Below are positions 10,401 through 18,440 of a stretch of 64,000 nt of DNA, one piece after another. A model generated the notes under the pieces. It did not search any database and was not told where the DNA came from. It was given only the letters and a program-made list of their open reading frames with translations. How positions within the stretch are numbered: position 1 is the first letter of the stretch; every line of letters starts with the position of its first letter. The DNA comes from Kriegella sp965368185 (GTDB lineage Bacteria > Bacteroidota > Bacteroidia > Flavobacteriales > Flavobacteriaceae). The position numbers were made by a program, and so were the translations under genes. Location: contig CBDULZ010000009.1 of assembly GCA_965368185.1 (NCBI GenBank), forward strand, positions 19,784 to 83,783, read 5' to 3'.

Positions 10401-10866
10401 CTACCTTACCTGATAGTGAATTCAATATGTTTTCTTGTGCCACCCGCGTTAGTTCTTCCCCGGCCACATTCTCAACGGAATAGCCTAAAGATTTGTCTTC
10501 ACGTTTTATACCAAGAGCCGTAACAACAACTTCATCCAATGCCTGGGCGCTAATGGCCATAGTAACATTCAAGGTTGTCTGGCCGTTTACCGAAACCTCA
10601 CGAGTTTCGAATCCGATATAGGAAAATATCAGGATGCTGTTGGCATCGGAGACATTAATACTGTAATTACCATCAAAATCCGTTGTTACTCCGGTAGTGG
10701 TTCCTTTCAGTACAATGCTGACACCGGGTAAAGGCATATTGTCTTCACTCGAACTTACCGTTCCAGATACATTGGTCTGGGCCACTACCATTGCACTGCA
10801 CATAAATAATATCAAACTTAAATACAAAGCGATGAAGGGTGGTGTCTTCTTTATATACGTGTTCAT
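7477..10866 (-). CDS. SusC/RagA family TonB-linked outer-membrane transporter
   Basis: 1129 residues. Signal peptide to about residue 29 (ending VVAQ), carboxypeptidase-regulatory-like beta domain at about 32-112 (NVSGTVSS...LPGVSIVLKGT), then a TonB-box-like DEVVVTALG at about 121-129. The plug domain spans about 130-240, with PLFVIDGVPV and the ILKGPSAAALYGSRAGNGVVLITTKK region, and a 22-stranded barrel is expected to the C-terminal GFKIGITF. Such proteins import oligosaccharides or peptides with energy from TonB-ExbBD. It lies between the PKD lipoprotein gene (54 bases upstream) and susD (7 bases downstream), so these form a transport unit in the outer membrane. The cargo is unknown. Confidence 0.95.
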   Translation of the reverse strand: MNTYIKKTPPFIALYLSLILFMCSAMVVAQTNVSGTVSSSEDNMPLPGVSIVLKGTTTGVTTDFDGNYSINVSDANSILIFSYIGFETREVSVNGQTTLNVTMAISAQALDEVVVTALGIKREDKSLGYSVENVAGEELTRVAQENILNSLSGKVAGVTLNSTGGAGSSVSMVIRGAISLSSDNQPLFVIDGVPVVNSLNNIGGFGNDNRVDYGNAISDLDPNSIEDVSILKGPSAAALYGSRAGNGVVLITTKKAKDKEKMKVSFSSSTVFDVPYKFLEQQTRFASGLFSFSPESQGGSNLLPPVALSGGNGGPELDRGYFAVQWNAPLDANGQPIPTELKSYPNNVNNFVQTGITSTNSLSVTNSTEALNYRVGITNMSNTGLVPNSDVNRNSFSLSASSNLNNKFILSTNVNVVHSYADNRPASNRGANPLQWAYSTPANIDLNLLRDYDLPGTEVLTLAPGYNNPYFLAYDVNNSYSRFRVFGNMALDWNISESFKIRTSYNLNSFNQTQESKIAPEGYEAESNNGTYGISKTDGMETNIDILATYTKDLGDFDLSLSGGGNLMYQKNTGLNNSAFSSVGLIVPNLFTVKNIAPTALNYSSFISERSINSVYALGNFGFKDMLYLDVTARNDWSSTLPIDNRSYFYPSASLSFLLSEVVNIPKVDLFKLRGGWARVGNDTSPYQLGAYYNNAGVWDNATLYAAGGLNTPTLEPEEATSQEFGVDLTMFNNRFRFEGTYYTVENKNQIIRVPLAGSSGNTSVGINAGILESKGWELSLGVTPIRNENWNWDLNFNFTTNESKILELYEGVDYIEFWSENKSVSRGYVANPATGEDGLVGNIYSPKILRVTDANSPYFGYPLIGAGEDSEWLPQEERVKVGNYNPDFVMGLQSSFSYKNLSLNLTFDWRSGGQYMSQTSRYMVEDGYGQQLIDNLVNPGIAEAGPELKQWVLDHADEFLFAENFKSIGGTPGNGGFPEAFSGTVVYDGIFSAGVVGHHDENGNFILDHENLGNVGTTFLPFSVGNPWEFGTPHMFDADYIKLREVSLSYDLPSKILDRTGLDNVSLSLYSRNIMLWTKDSAFGVDPERAFQAETSSGNRGTQFKQGIERYNVDPWVIPVGFKIGITF

Positions 10867-10920
10867 AAAATTATTTTGAATTGGTTATTTGTTTTGATTT
10901 ACTTCTTAGCAATACCTAAC

Positions 10921-11865
10921 TTAATCTACAACTTCAAATGTCAGTACTATCGCATTGGTGTTAATTCCGATTGCGTCAGGAGACGCCGCCACGAACAGTA
11001 CCAAACGCATTGAAGTATCTGAAATATTTTGAATGATTACTTTGTTTTCAAAATCGTAGAACCCGACAAATTCAGTACCCGAAAAATCTAATGTACTTAC
11101 ATTTTCATAGGTTATCATGCCTCCTGCTCCGTACACCGATGATGTCGTGAAATCCTCGTTCTCGACATAGGTGAACGTTGCATCGGTTTCTGGGGTATAC
11201 AGTCCCGTACAGAGGCCGAAATCGGCTCCCCCGTCATTTACGATTCCGGCGCCCCCGGTTGTGACGAACTGAAACACCAATCCGCTAAATGCGGCACCAT
11301 CGGCCTTTACATCATGGCTATAGCTGCCGTCAAAATGAAAAGTGAACTCGTCTTCGTATACCTCGCTCATTCCTAAGCCAGCACCAAATATACCAGCGGG
11401 AAGAGGGTTTGGAGCTCCATCGAATGGTGAAAGTTCCGCATCGGCATTGGCAAAATAATCGCTATCGGAATGACCACTTGACAGTTTCCATGTTTTACCA
11501 TTCGTCGAGGTAGCCCCTCCTGTTAAAAGTACGTATGGTGTAATGTCCAAAGCTAGATTTACTTCATCGGTAACTGCTGTCCCGTCAGGATCCGTAGCGG
11601 TTAAGACCGCAGTATAATAGCCGGCTTCACTGTATATGTGAACAGGATTTTTTTCGTTACTGGTCTTACCATCGCCGAAATCCCAAGACCAACTAATTGC
11701 GCTGTGGGTCAGCCCCTGAAATGCAACCTTTTTTCCGTTTACACTATGGGAAATATCCGCTGATAATGGAAATTCACTAGCAGTATCGTCGGATTCACAG
11801 GAAGTGAGTATGAGCATACAGGAAAGAAAACTACCCAATATTTTTAATGCGTTAGATTTAATCAT
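10921..11865 (-). CDS. PKD-domain surface lipoprotein, probable glycan-binding accessory
   Basis: 314 residues. Lipoprotein signal with LILTSC (Cys at about residue 23), then the acidic ESDD that often marks surface-exported lipoproteins in Bacteroidota. A PKD domain at about 32-110 carries the hallmark WDFGDGKTS and a following YTAVLTATDPDG. The remaining 200 residues are beta-rich and not recognised. The gene precedes susC, whereas SusE/SusF-like binding proteins normally follow susD. Role as a ligand-binding accessory is inferred from position and domains. A TAnnTTTG-like -7 box (TATTTTTG, minus strand, 11959-11966) lies about 95 bases upstream and could start the operon. Confidence 0.82.
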   Translation of the reverse strand: MIKSNALKILGSFLSCMLILTSCESDDTASEFPLSADISHSVNGKKVAFQGLTHSAISWSWDFGDGKTSNEKNPVHIYSEAGYYTAVLTATDPDGTAVTDEVNLALDITPYVLLTGGATSTNGKTWKLSSGHSDSDYFANADAELSPFDGAPNPLPAGIFGAGLGMSEVYEDEFTFHFDGSYSHDVKADGAAFSGLVFQFVTTGGAGIVNDGGADFGLCTGLYTPETDATFTYVENEDFTTSSVYGAGGMITYENVSTLDFSGTEFVGFYDFENKVIIQNISDTSMRLVLFVAASPDAIGINTNAIVLTFEVVD

Positions 11866-12102
11866 ATCTTATAGTTTAAAATGAGAAAACATTAAAATTT
11901 TCGTTGTTGAGTTCGTAACATTATATATTCAAAATGTTAAATGTTAACGGAATATTAACAAAAATAGCATTTAAAAAGCTTCTGCATTTCAGATATTTTG
12001 TTAAAAATGCATTAAATATTACCTTATGATTTAACGAATTAATAATATATTTGAAATATATGTTAATATTCTTACATTTTTTGATTCCCTTACACTGTAC
12101 TT

Positions 12103-13392
12103 ATGAGAATTATGTTCAAACCATACCTCAGGGCCTTTAGATTTGCGCTTTTTTCTAGTCTTTTCTTTTTGATATTTATTGCAAATGGCCAAGCACAACA
12201 GCTGATGGTGGGTGCTGCAAAGCGCATTATTACACCAGACCCCCTGTTGCCTGTTTCCGGGGGTGTCGGCACTCCAAAACCGGTACAAGGGAAGAAAGGA
12301 GATTTGTTTGTGCGGGCAATGGTTTTGGCCAAGGGGGGAGAAAAGATTGCCATTGTCAACATTGATAATTTAGGATGGCCTGCTGCTTTGGGTGATCGGT
12401 CGAGAGCGTTGATTAAAAGTATTCCTCCTGAAAATATACTTATTGGGGCTACCCATACCCACAGTGCCCCAGATGCTTATGCGTTCCCTAATGAGCAGGG
12501 AGGTCATGGCGCAGATTTGGACTATTTGAATAAATGTGTTGTTTTGGTGGCGGAGGCTGTCAATGAAGCCGTACAAAATATAGCACCTGCCAATTTAAAA
12601 ATAGCCGTTGCCAAAGCGGAAGGTAAAATAGCCTATAATTACTACGCTCCAAAATTATATGATCCCAGGTTGGGGGTAATTCAGGCGCTAGATACTACCG
12701 GAAAACCTATTGTTACCCTAGTTAATTATGCCATACACCCTGAGGTGTTGGGCAATGATCTAGGAATATTGAGCGCTGACCTCATTGCCCCCCTTTATGA
12801 TCGCATTGAGCAGGAGGCTGGTGGAATGGCTCTTTTTATGAACGGAGCCCAGGGAGGGATGGTTACTGCCGATAATCGGTTGGCTGACGGTGAGGAGGCA
12901 CGAAGCTGGGAAGAATGTCAAAGAATCGGTAATCTGTTGGGCGATGAGGCGCTTCGCATAATTGCAGACACGCCCATTCAAAATAATCCGGATATCTATT
13001 GTGCCAATAAGACCGTTACTTTTCCCATAGAATCTGCCATGCTAAAGTATATTCTTCAAAATTCTCCTTTGGGTATAGGGAAAGGCAATTCGGATTCGAT
13101 CAGTACAACGCTCAACCTTTTGAATATTGGTACGGCGCAGGTCTTGACAATCCCTGGAGAGGCATTACCGAATATTGGATACTTTCTAAAACGAAAGATG
13201 CCCACTGAACATGCCTTTCTTTTTGGGTTGACCAATGATGCCTTTGGATATATTTTAACAAAGGAAGACTACAATAGTTTTGATACCTATAAGTATATCA
13301 GCCGTACTAGCCTCGGTGAAAATACGGGCGGAATATTGGTTTCCGAATTATTGGAAATGGTGGGTGAAAATCCTAAACCAATAGAGAAATAA
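12103..13392 (+). CDS. Neutral/alkaline non-lysosomal ceramidase-type hydrolase, exported
   Basis: 429 residues with an N-terminal signal peptide (about 1-32, ending NGQAQ). The family pattern is clear: VGAAKRIITPD near the N-terminus, VNIDNLG, and the zinc-site motif GATHTHSAPDAY (about residue 112), a version of the GTHTHSGP loop of neutral ceramidases. Bacteroidota have many such proteins and most are shorter than true ceramidases (about 650-700 residues); this one corresponds to the N-terminal catalytic part without the C-terminal beta domain. Amide hydrolysis on sphingolipid-like substrates is the family activity; the actual substrate is unproven. It is transcribed divergently from the PKD-SusCD operon. 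Confidence 0.85.
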   Translation: MRIMFKPYLRAFRFALFSSLFFLIFIANGQAQQLMVGAAKRIITPDPLLPVSGGVGTPKPVQGKKGDLFVRAMVLAKGGEKIAIVNIDNLGWPAALGDRSRALIKSIPPENILIGATHTHSAPDAYAFPNEQGGHGADLDYLNKCVVLVAEAVNEAVQNIAPANLKIAVAKAEGKIAYNYYAPKLYDPRLGVIQALDTTGKPIVTLVNYAIHPEVLGNDLGILSADLIAPLYDRIEQEAGGMALFMNGAQGGMVTADNRLADGEEARSWEECQRIGNLLGDEALRIIADTPIQNNPDIYCANKTVTFPIESAMLKYILQNSPLGIGKGNSDSISTTLNLLNIGTAQVLTIPGEALPNIGYFLKRKMPTEHAFLFGLTNDAFGYILTKEDYNSFDTYKYISRTSLGENTGGILVSELLEMVGENPKPIEK

Positions 13393-13490
13393 AATTTATT
13401 ATTGTTTGATTTATATACCTTTAAGATGTGTTAATTCTATAAATGAATCAAATGTATCCGATGCCATAGTTTCTATCGTGTGTGAGCTAT

Positions 13491-13868
13491 TTATTCCAAT
13501 TTAGTGGCCAATCCTTTTGAGGTTTGGCTTTTCCCGACAATGCTGTATTCGAAAGTATATGAGTTTTCCGTGGTAGTTAGAATTTTCATATGTATGGATT
13601 GTTCTTCCAATCGGGTCTTGGGATTTAATTTCTTGACAATGTACTCGCAGTCGTTTATCCATCGTACACTAGAGGTATCGGCAACCCCATTGAAGTAGTC
13701 TATTTCCATGGTGTCGTTTCTAATGAATGTGGTTGTTATTTCCTTGTTGTCGATTTCCGAAGTAAAGGAAAATTTACCCTTTTTGAATCTGATGCAATCC
13801 CTTTGTGGTTGATAGCACGAACAGATTAAAATTAGTGTTGCCGAATACAAAATTACTTTCTTGATCAT
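13491..13868 (-). CDS. Small conserved lipoprotein
   Basis: 125 residues with a lipoprotein signal (LILICSC, Cys at about residue 16-18) and a compact beta-rich body: FKKGKFSF, TTTFIRND, SVRWINDCEYIVKKLNP, MKILTTTENSYTFEYS. The pattern matches a small lipoprotein common in Flavobacteriaceae which, as I recall, some databases wrongly label DNA topoisomerase IV; nothing here supports a topoisomerase. It sits 24 bases after the XRE regulator on the same strand and may share its transcript. Function unknown. Confidence 0.75.
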   Translation of the reverse strand: MIKKVILYSATLILICSCYQPQRDCIRFKKGKFSFTSEIDNKEITTTFIRNDTMEIDYFNGVADTSSVRWINDCEYIVKKLNPKTRLEEQSIHMKILTTTENSYTFEYSIVGKSQTSKGLATKLE

Positions 13869-13892
13869 TGTGCAAAATAAATAAATATAAAG

Positions 13893-14267
13893 CTAATGTC
13901 CGTCGTAAGATTTAAAACTTCCATCGGAATAAAAAATAACAATTTTTTCAATCGACTTTTCGTCTTTTTGAACTATGGTATCCTGTGGATTGCTTTTTAA
14001 ACTAGGATTCTTAGGGGCGGGGCGATCCTTTTCTTCGGATTCGGAAGGAAAGACGCCTTTTCCGTTTAAAAGCCAATATAGATTTACTTCCGGAAAAGTT
14101 TGAATCACTTTTAGCACAAATTCCAAACTGGGTTTATTACGGCCGCTGAGAAGATGTGAAATGCTCGATCGCTGCACTCCGATCTTATCGGCAAAAGCAG
14201 AGGCGGAGAGGTTGTAGTACCGCAACAATTTATCTAAACGCCCGACAAAATCTTCAGTGTTTACCAT
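13893..14267 (-). CDS. XRE-family helix-turn-helix transcriptional regulator
   Basis: 124 residues. An N-terminal HTH_3 domain (about 8-65) contains SASAFADKIGVQRSSISHLLSGRNKPSLEFVLKVI in two readable helices, with the FP(E)VNLYWLLNGKG extension often seen in flavobacterial regulators of this type. The tail (about 70-124) is charged and probably disordered. The ATG at 14267 is embedded in a 20-base repeat (14259-14278) that recurs three more times toward the divergent peptidase gene, which suggests autoregulation and control of that neighbour. A -7 like element TACCTTTG (minus strand, 14285-14292) is correctly placed for this gene. Confidence 0.9.
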   Translation of the reverse strand: MVNTEDFVGRLDKLLRYYNLSASAFADKIGVQRSSISHLLSGRNKPSLEFVLKVIQTFPEVNLYWLLNGKGVFPSESEEKDRPAPKNPSLKSNPQDTIVQKDEKSIEKIVIFYSDGSFKSYDGH

Positions 14268-14522
14268 TGTAATATAATTATGGACAAAGGTAGTTAAAAT
14301 TCATGTTTTAATTGATGTAAGTATGTAAGTATTGTTTGATATTCCTAGATTTAAAGTTTAATTAAGGGATTATAAAATACTGATAATAAGTTTATTAAGT
14401 TAAATTTTGTAAAAATTATAGAAATGGGCTCAAGTTGGTTTACAAATATATATCCCCATACTTCTGAAATCGAATAAAGTGTTTACAAATGTGATATAAA
14501 TTGTTTACAATTGTAATATATA
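14259..14522. promoter_or_regulatory. Four-copy operator array in the XRE regulator / M14 peptidase divergent region
   Basis: Four same-orientation copies of a GTTTACMATTGTAATATA-like sequence begin at 14259, 14438, 14481 and 14503. The copy at 14259 covers the regulator start codon. The copy at 14503 contains the perfect palindrome TTACAATTGTAA (14505-14516) and abuts the peptidase promoter. Copies three and four are 22 bases apart, about two helical turns. The copy at 14438 is the weakest, matching mainly in GTTTACAA and the TATATA part. Binding by the XRE protein is inferred from position only. Confidence 0.65.
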
Positions 14523-14529
14523 TAGGCCT

Positions 14530-14537
14530 TATTTTTG
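14530..14537 (+). promoter_or_regulatory. -7 promoter element of the M14 peptidase gene
   Basis: TATTTTTG fits the Bacteroidota -7 consensus TAnnTTTG and lies 23 bases before the ATG. A TTG at 14511-14513 could be the -33 element, though the 16-base spacing is one short of the usual range; it overlaps the fourth operator copy, so occupancy there should block transcription. Confidence 0.6.
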
Positions 14538-14560
14538 CGGTTGCAACATAATACCGAGCT

Positions 14561-15667
14561 ATGCCCATTACACAAGTAGATTACCAAATGTTCAAAGAAA
14601 ATTCCATTAAAGGCAGATATGTTACCAATACCCAAATTCTGTCTTTTCTTGAAAAGCTGTCTGCTAACTTTGTTCTGGAGACTGTTGGATATTCTGTTGA
14701 GAATCGTCCCATTAAAAGTGTGACCTGGGGAAGAGGAACCAAAAAAATATTGATGTGGTCTCAAATGCATGGTAATGAAACGACCACGACCAAGGCGCTA
14801 TGTGATATCATTAATTTACTACAATCCCAATCCGATATTTTGACCGTCTTGGGGCAGTGTACTTTCAAAATGATTCTTATCTTAAATCCCGATGGTGCCG
14901 AAGTTTATACCCGTATTAATGCCAACGCTATTGATTTAAATAGGGATGCCCAAAAGCGTAGCCAACCTGAAAGTAGGGTATTGCGAAAGGTCTACGATGA
15001 CTTTAGACCTGATTTCTGCCTTAATCTTCACGGTCAGCGTACCATTTTTAATGTGGGTTTCACATCAAAACCTGCCACCGTCTCTTTTTTAGCACCCTCC
15101 CATAATAAGGAGCGCAACATATCTGCTTCACGAGAACTTAGTATGAAACTCATTGTGGCTATGAATAAGGTTTTACAAGGCATGATTCCTGGTCAGATCG
15201 GACGTTACGATGACTCTTTTAATGAAAATTGCGTGGGAGACGCCTTTCAAATGCTCAATACACCGACCGTGCTTTTTGAAGCGGGACATTATCCTGGGGA
15301 CTATGAGCGGGAGCGTACGAGGGAGTATATTTTTTATTCACTTTTAACTGCTCTTAAAACAGTGGCCTTGAACAAGGTTTCCAGTTTTAATCGCGACGAC
15401 TATTTTACCATTCCAGAAAATAACAAACTATTTTTTGATGTCTTGATCAAAAATGTACAAGAAGTAAACAAGTCTGTTGCAAACACCCGGGACATGGGTA
15501 TTTTATTTGTTGAGACACTTAGAGCGGGTGAAATCGCCTTTGTTCCTAAAGTTGCCGAAATAGGCAATCTAAAGGGGTATCATGGCCATAAGACATTCGA
15601 CTGTCTGATCAAGGAAGATTTAATCGAATTAAAAAAACAGCAATATTGGGTTAATGTTCAGGGCTAA
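14561..15667 (+). CDS. M14-family zinc carboxypeptidase-like protein
   Basis: 368 residues, no signal peptide, so cytoplasmic. Zinc-binding HGNE (about residue 71, in MWSQMHGNETTTTKA) supplies the His and Glu ligands. The second His appears in LNLHGQRT (about 156). NPDGAEVYTRINANAIDLNRD (about 112) carries the Asn-Arg substrate-binding pair, and the catalytic Glu is probably in LFEAGHYPGD (about 243). The C-terminal 100 residues are outside the M14 core and not recognised. M14 enzymes cleave C-terminal residues from peptides, or act on peptidoglycan stem peptides. The divergent XRE regulator and its repeated operators point to tight regulation. Which peptide it cuts is unknown. Confidence 0.87.
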   Translation: MPITQVDYQMFKENSIKGRYVTNTQILSFLEKLSANFVLETVGYSVENRPIKSVTWGRGTKKILMWSQMHGNETTTTKALCDIINLLQSQSDILTVLGQCTFKMILILNPDGAEVYTRINANAIDLNRDAQKRSQPESRVLRKVYDDFRPDFCLNLHGQRTIFNVGFTSKPATVSFLAPSHNKERNISASRELSMKLIVAMNKVLQGMIPGQIGRYDDSFNENCVGDAFQMLNTPTVLFEAGHYPGDYERERTREYIFYSLLTALKTVALNKVSSFNRDDYFTIPENNKLFFDVLIKNVQEVNKSVANTRDMGILFVETLRAGEIAFVPKVAEIGNLKGYHGHKTFDCLIKEDLIELKKQQYWVNVQG

Positions 15668-15755
15668 TCCGACATTTTTTTGCAACGAAAACGTTTGAAA
15701 ATTACATTTTTGTTAAAAAAATGCAAGTTTTACTGAATATATTTTCTTAATTTTT

Positions 15756-15763
15756 TACTTTTG
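15756..15763 (+). promoter_or_regulatory. -7 promoter element of the Lrp-family gene
   Basis: TACTTTTG is an exact TAnnTTTG match 20 bases before the ATG at 15784. No convincing -33 TTG is present at the usual distance. Confidence 0.6.
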
Positions 15764-15783
15764 TCCGAAATATACCATTGATT

Positions 15784-16263
15784 ATGACAAAAGTTAAATT
15801 AGACGAAATTGACCATCAGATTCTTGATATGCTGATCGACAATACCCGAACCCCTTTTACTGATATAGCAAAAAAGCTTTTAATTTCAGCGGGAACCGTT
15901 CACGTACGTGTAAAAAAGATGGAAGAGGCAGGTATCATAAAAGGTTCCTCCCTTACACTTGACTATGTGAAATTGGGCTATGCATTTATTGCTTATGTGG
16001 GTATCTTTTTAGAGAAAACACATCAAACGAAATTTGTTTTAGAGCGTTTGGAGCAAATTCCAAATGTAACCGTTGCACATATTACCACAGGTAAATTCAA
16101 TATTTTTTGCAAAATCAGGGCCAGGGATACCAATCATGCCAAGAACATTATTTTTAAGATCGATGATATCGATGGCATTAGTAGAACAGAGACCATGATT
16201 TCGTTGGAAGAAAGTATCAATGACAAAAAACGGTTGATGCATACGATTTTCAATGAATTGTAG
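15784..16263 (+). CDS. Lrp/AsnC family transcriptional regulator
   Basis: About 159 residues. N-terminal winged HTH (about 5-60): LDEIDHQILDMLIDNTRTPFTDIAKKLLISAGTVHVRVKKMEEAGII is the standard AsnC-type pattern. A C-terminal RAM ligand-binding domain (about 70-145) includes AHITTGKFNIFCKIRARD. Such proteins form octamers and respond to amino acids. The ATG at 15784 is preferred over an in-frame TTG at 15778 because it gives the family N-terminus MTKVKLDEID and suits the promoter. It is monocistronic, ended by a clear terminator. The regulon and effector are not visible here; the nearby proline dehydrogenase would be one candidate target but there is no direct evidence. Confidence 0.93.
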   Translation: MTKVKLDEIDHQILDMLIDNTRTPFTDIAKKLLISAGTVHVRVKKMEEAGIIKGSSLTLDYVKLGYAFIAYVGIFLEKTHQTKFVLERLEQIPNVTVAHITTGKFNIFCKIRARDTNHAKNIIFKIDDIDGISRTETMISLEESINDKKRLMHTIFNEL

Positions 16264-16289
16264 ATTGAAAAAAGTTAAGTAATAAAATG

Positions 16290-16325
16290 AATCCCAAAGC
16301 ACAAGTTGTCTTTGGGATTTTTTTT
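16290..16325 (+). terminator. Intrinsic terminator of the Lrp-family gene
   Basis: AATCCCAAAG (16290-16299) pairs perfectly with CTTTGGGATT (16310-16319) around a ten-base loop and is followed by a T run to 16325. Confidence 0.9.
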
Positions 16326-16336
16326 ATCTTAGTATT

Positions 16337-16855
16337 ATGAAGACTTCTGAAATTCAACTTCCTGATCCGGCGCCCTTTTATAAGACTTATATTGATGTTT
16401 TAGGCGAGGTGAATTTAAACGATATGCTGAAAAAGCAATTGAAGAATTTTCCGGAATTTATTGAGAGTATACCCGATGCTACTTTTAGCTTTGCCTATGC
16501 CGAAGGTAAGTGGAGCGTAGCAGAGGTGCTATTGCATGTTATAGATGCAGAACGTGTCTTTCAGTATCGAGCTTTGCGGTTTTCCCGAGGGGATAAGACG
16601 TTACTGCCGGGCTTCGATCAAGATGCCTTTGTTGCCAATAGCGCAAGTAACAGCCGTTCTAAAATGAGCCTTATTAACGAGTATAAAGCGGTAAGAGGTT
16701 CAACGATTGCATTGTTCTCCAGTTTTAGCCGACCCGTTTTAGATTTGAAAGGAACAGCAAGTGATTTGGAGTGGAGTGTAGCCGGCTTAGGTTTTGTCAT
16801 TTGCGGCCACCAAAAATACCATAGAAATATTATCAGACAGCGCTATTTGAACTAA
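16337..16855 (+). CDS. DinB-family protein
   Basis: 172 residues, a four-helix DinB/YfiT-like protein. The metal-binding histidine pattern is visible: His in WSVAEVLLHVIDAERVF (about residue 62) and the pair in GHQKYHRNII (about 155-159). Members include thiol transferases and metal-dependent hydrolases; many have no known role, and none is assigned here. Its ATG at 16337 lies just after the Lrp terminator, and its stop is immediately followed by the stop of the convergent acidic protein gene, with no spacer. Confidence 0.85.
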   Translation: MKTSEIQLPDPAPFYKTYIDVLGEVNLNDMLKKQLKNFPEFIESIPDATFSFAYAEGKWSVAEVLLHVIDAERVFQYRALRFSRGDKTLLPGFDQDAFVANSASNSRSKMSLINEYKAVRGSTIALFSSFSRPVLDLKGTASDLEWSVAGLGFVICGHQKYHRNIIRQRYLN

Positions 16856-17191
16856 TTATTCAAAATCACTTTCTTCGTCAGACTCAAATTCTGAACTAAA
16901 TTCATTGTTCATTTCTTGAGAATCTACATTTTCAAGAACGGGCTCGGACTTGTCTTCCAATTCCTTTTCGATGGTTTCCTCAAAATTAGAAATAAAGCTT
17001 GCCAGGCTCTTACTGATTTTCACCATGTAGATGGCGTCTTCAGTCTTCAACTCAACGGCTTCGACAATATCACCGCTGGCATTTCTAAAGGTAATGATGT
17101 CGTCATCACCGTATCCGTAGGGGTAGGTTTCGATCAACAGGGCTGCCAACGTGTGGTCTAACTTTTTGTAGTCAACAAGTTTACGTATCAT
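16856..17191 (-). CDS. Acidic conserved small protein of Flavobacteriia
   Basis: 111 residues. The first 65 residues form a conserved-looking core (VDYKKLDHTLAALLIETYPYGYGDDDIITFRNASGDIVEAVELKTEDAIYMVKIS), followed by a strongly acidic, probably disordered tail ending in SDEESDFE. Such proteins are common in Flavobacteriia and, as I recall, sometimes carry an unsupported DNA primase label; no primase motif is present. It converges with the DinB gene and is separated from aroB by 97 bases on the same strand. Function unknown. Confidence 0.75.
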   Translation of the reverse strand: MIRKLVDYKKLDHTLAALLIETYPYGYGDDDIITFRNASGDIVEAVELKTEDAIYMVKISKSLASFISNFEETIEKELEDKSEPVLENVDSQEMNNEFSSEFESDEESDFE

Positions 17192-17288
17192 AATAAATTG
17201 GTTTGATTTGTTATTATGAAACTAAACTATATAATTTTTGCTTTGAAGAAACCAAAGAGTTGTCAAAGCCCGATATTAGTACATGAAC

Positions 17289-18353
17289 TTAGAGCTCGTT
17301 GTAGTATGTAAAAGCCTCATGATAGAAATTTTCTGGAATCTTTACATCGATTGCCGGTTTTCCGATACTATGGAGTAATACGAAATTAATATTGCCGTGT
17401 GAATTCTTCTTGTCGAACTTTAATAACGACAAGATGCTTTGAATGTCTGAAGATGAGAATTTCACCCTTTTATAGCGGCCAAAAAAGGTCGATTTGATAT
17501 CTTCCAATGATGCCTCGGTAAGATCGGTCAGTCGGTGTGATAAATAAGCTTCCAAGATCATACCGATGGCAATGGCCTCACCATGGAGCAAGGTTTCGTG
17601 CTCGGTGCTCTCTAAAAAATAAGATTCTATCGCATGCCCTAAGGTGTGACCGTAGTTCAATATTTTACGTAGGCTTTGTTCGGTCGGATCTTGAAGAACC
17701 ACCTTGTTTTTGATAATTACCGAATCGTGGATCAGTTGATCTAAATCAACAAAATCTGTAATCAGTTTCAATGATTCCCAATAGGCGGCGTCTTGAATTA
17801 ATCCGTGCTTTAGCATTTCAGCAAAACCACTGTTCAATTGCCGGATCTCCAAGGTTTCTAAAAAATCTGTAATTACCAAGACCATCTCGGGTTGGTTGAT
17901 TACCCCTATTTGATTTTTTAACGGTCCGAGGTCTACACCTGTTTTTCCACCTACCGAAGCATCGACCATTGCGAGTAGGGTAGTGGGTATGTTTATGAAA
18001 GCTATTCCTCTTTTAAAGGTAGAAGCAACAAAGCCCCCCAAATCGGTAACTACACCGCCACCAAGATTAATGAGTAAACTTTTTCGGTCGGCATCTAAAT
18101 TTGATAGCGCTTCCCAAACTTGTGTGCAAGTGGCAATGTTTTTGTGTTCTTCACCTGGCTCGATTTCAATAACCTCAAAATCATATTTTTCTTGCAATCT
18201 CGATGTTAAGACAGGCAGGCAATCGTGGTTGGTATTTGTGTCTACAAGAATGAATAATTTTGAATAATTCTTTTTGGTCAAATGCTGTTCGAGTACGGAA
18301 TAGGCATTTTGATTAAAATGAACGGCGTATGAAGCAGAGGTTATCGATTCCAT
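17289..18353 (-). CDS. aroB: 3-dehydroquinate synthase
   Basis: Second step of the shikimate pathway: converts DAHP to 3-dehydroquinate with NAD+ and a divalent metal. Visible motifs: the NAD-binding GGGVVTDLGGFVASTFKRGI, then PTTLLAMVDASVGGKTGVD, the metal ligands in GFAEMLKHGLI, and HNILNYGHTLGHAIE-type NYGHTLGHAIES. I prefer the ATG at 18353 (MESITSASYAVHFN), which matches the expected N-terminus; an ATG at 18365 is also possible, while the longest open frame would start at a TTG and run through the divergent promoter region. Length about 354 residues is normal. Divergent from proline dehydrogenase. Confidence 0.95.
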   Translation of the reverse strand: MESITSASYAVHFNQNAYSVLEQHLTKKNYSKLFILVDTNTNHDCLPVLTSRLQEKYDFEVIEIEPGEEHKNIATCTQVWEALSNLDADRKSLLINLGGGVVTDLGGFVASTFKRGIAFINIPTTLLAMVDASVGGKTGVDLGPLKNQIGVINQPEMVLVITDFLETLEIRQLNSGFAEMLKHGLIQDAAYWESLKLITDFVDLDQLIHDSVIIKNKVVLQDPTEQSLRKILNYGHTLGHAIESYFLESTEHETLLHGEAIAIGMILEAYLSHRLTDLTEASLEDIKSTFFGRYKRVKFSSSDIQSILSLLKFDKKNSHGNINFVLLHSIGKPAIDVKIPENFYHEAFTYYNEL

Positions 18354-18440
18354 TAAAGATTTCATTTGATTTTTCCTAGTGCTGGAAATATCTGGGTTAA
18401 AGACCGCAAAATAAAGGTAATTTTTTGTCAAAAGAATATA

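Noticed and set aside
13491..13868. DNA topoisomerase IV annotation for the small lipoprotein
   Set aside because: The 125-residue protein has a lipoprotein signal and none of the topoisomerase motifs.
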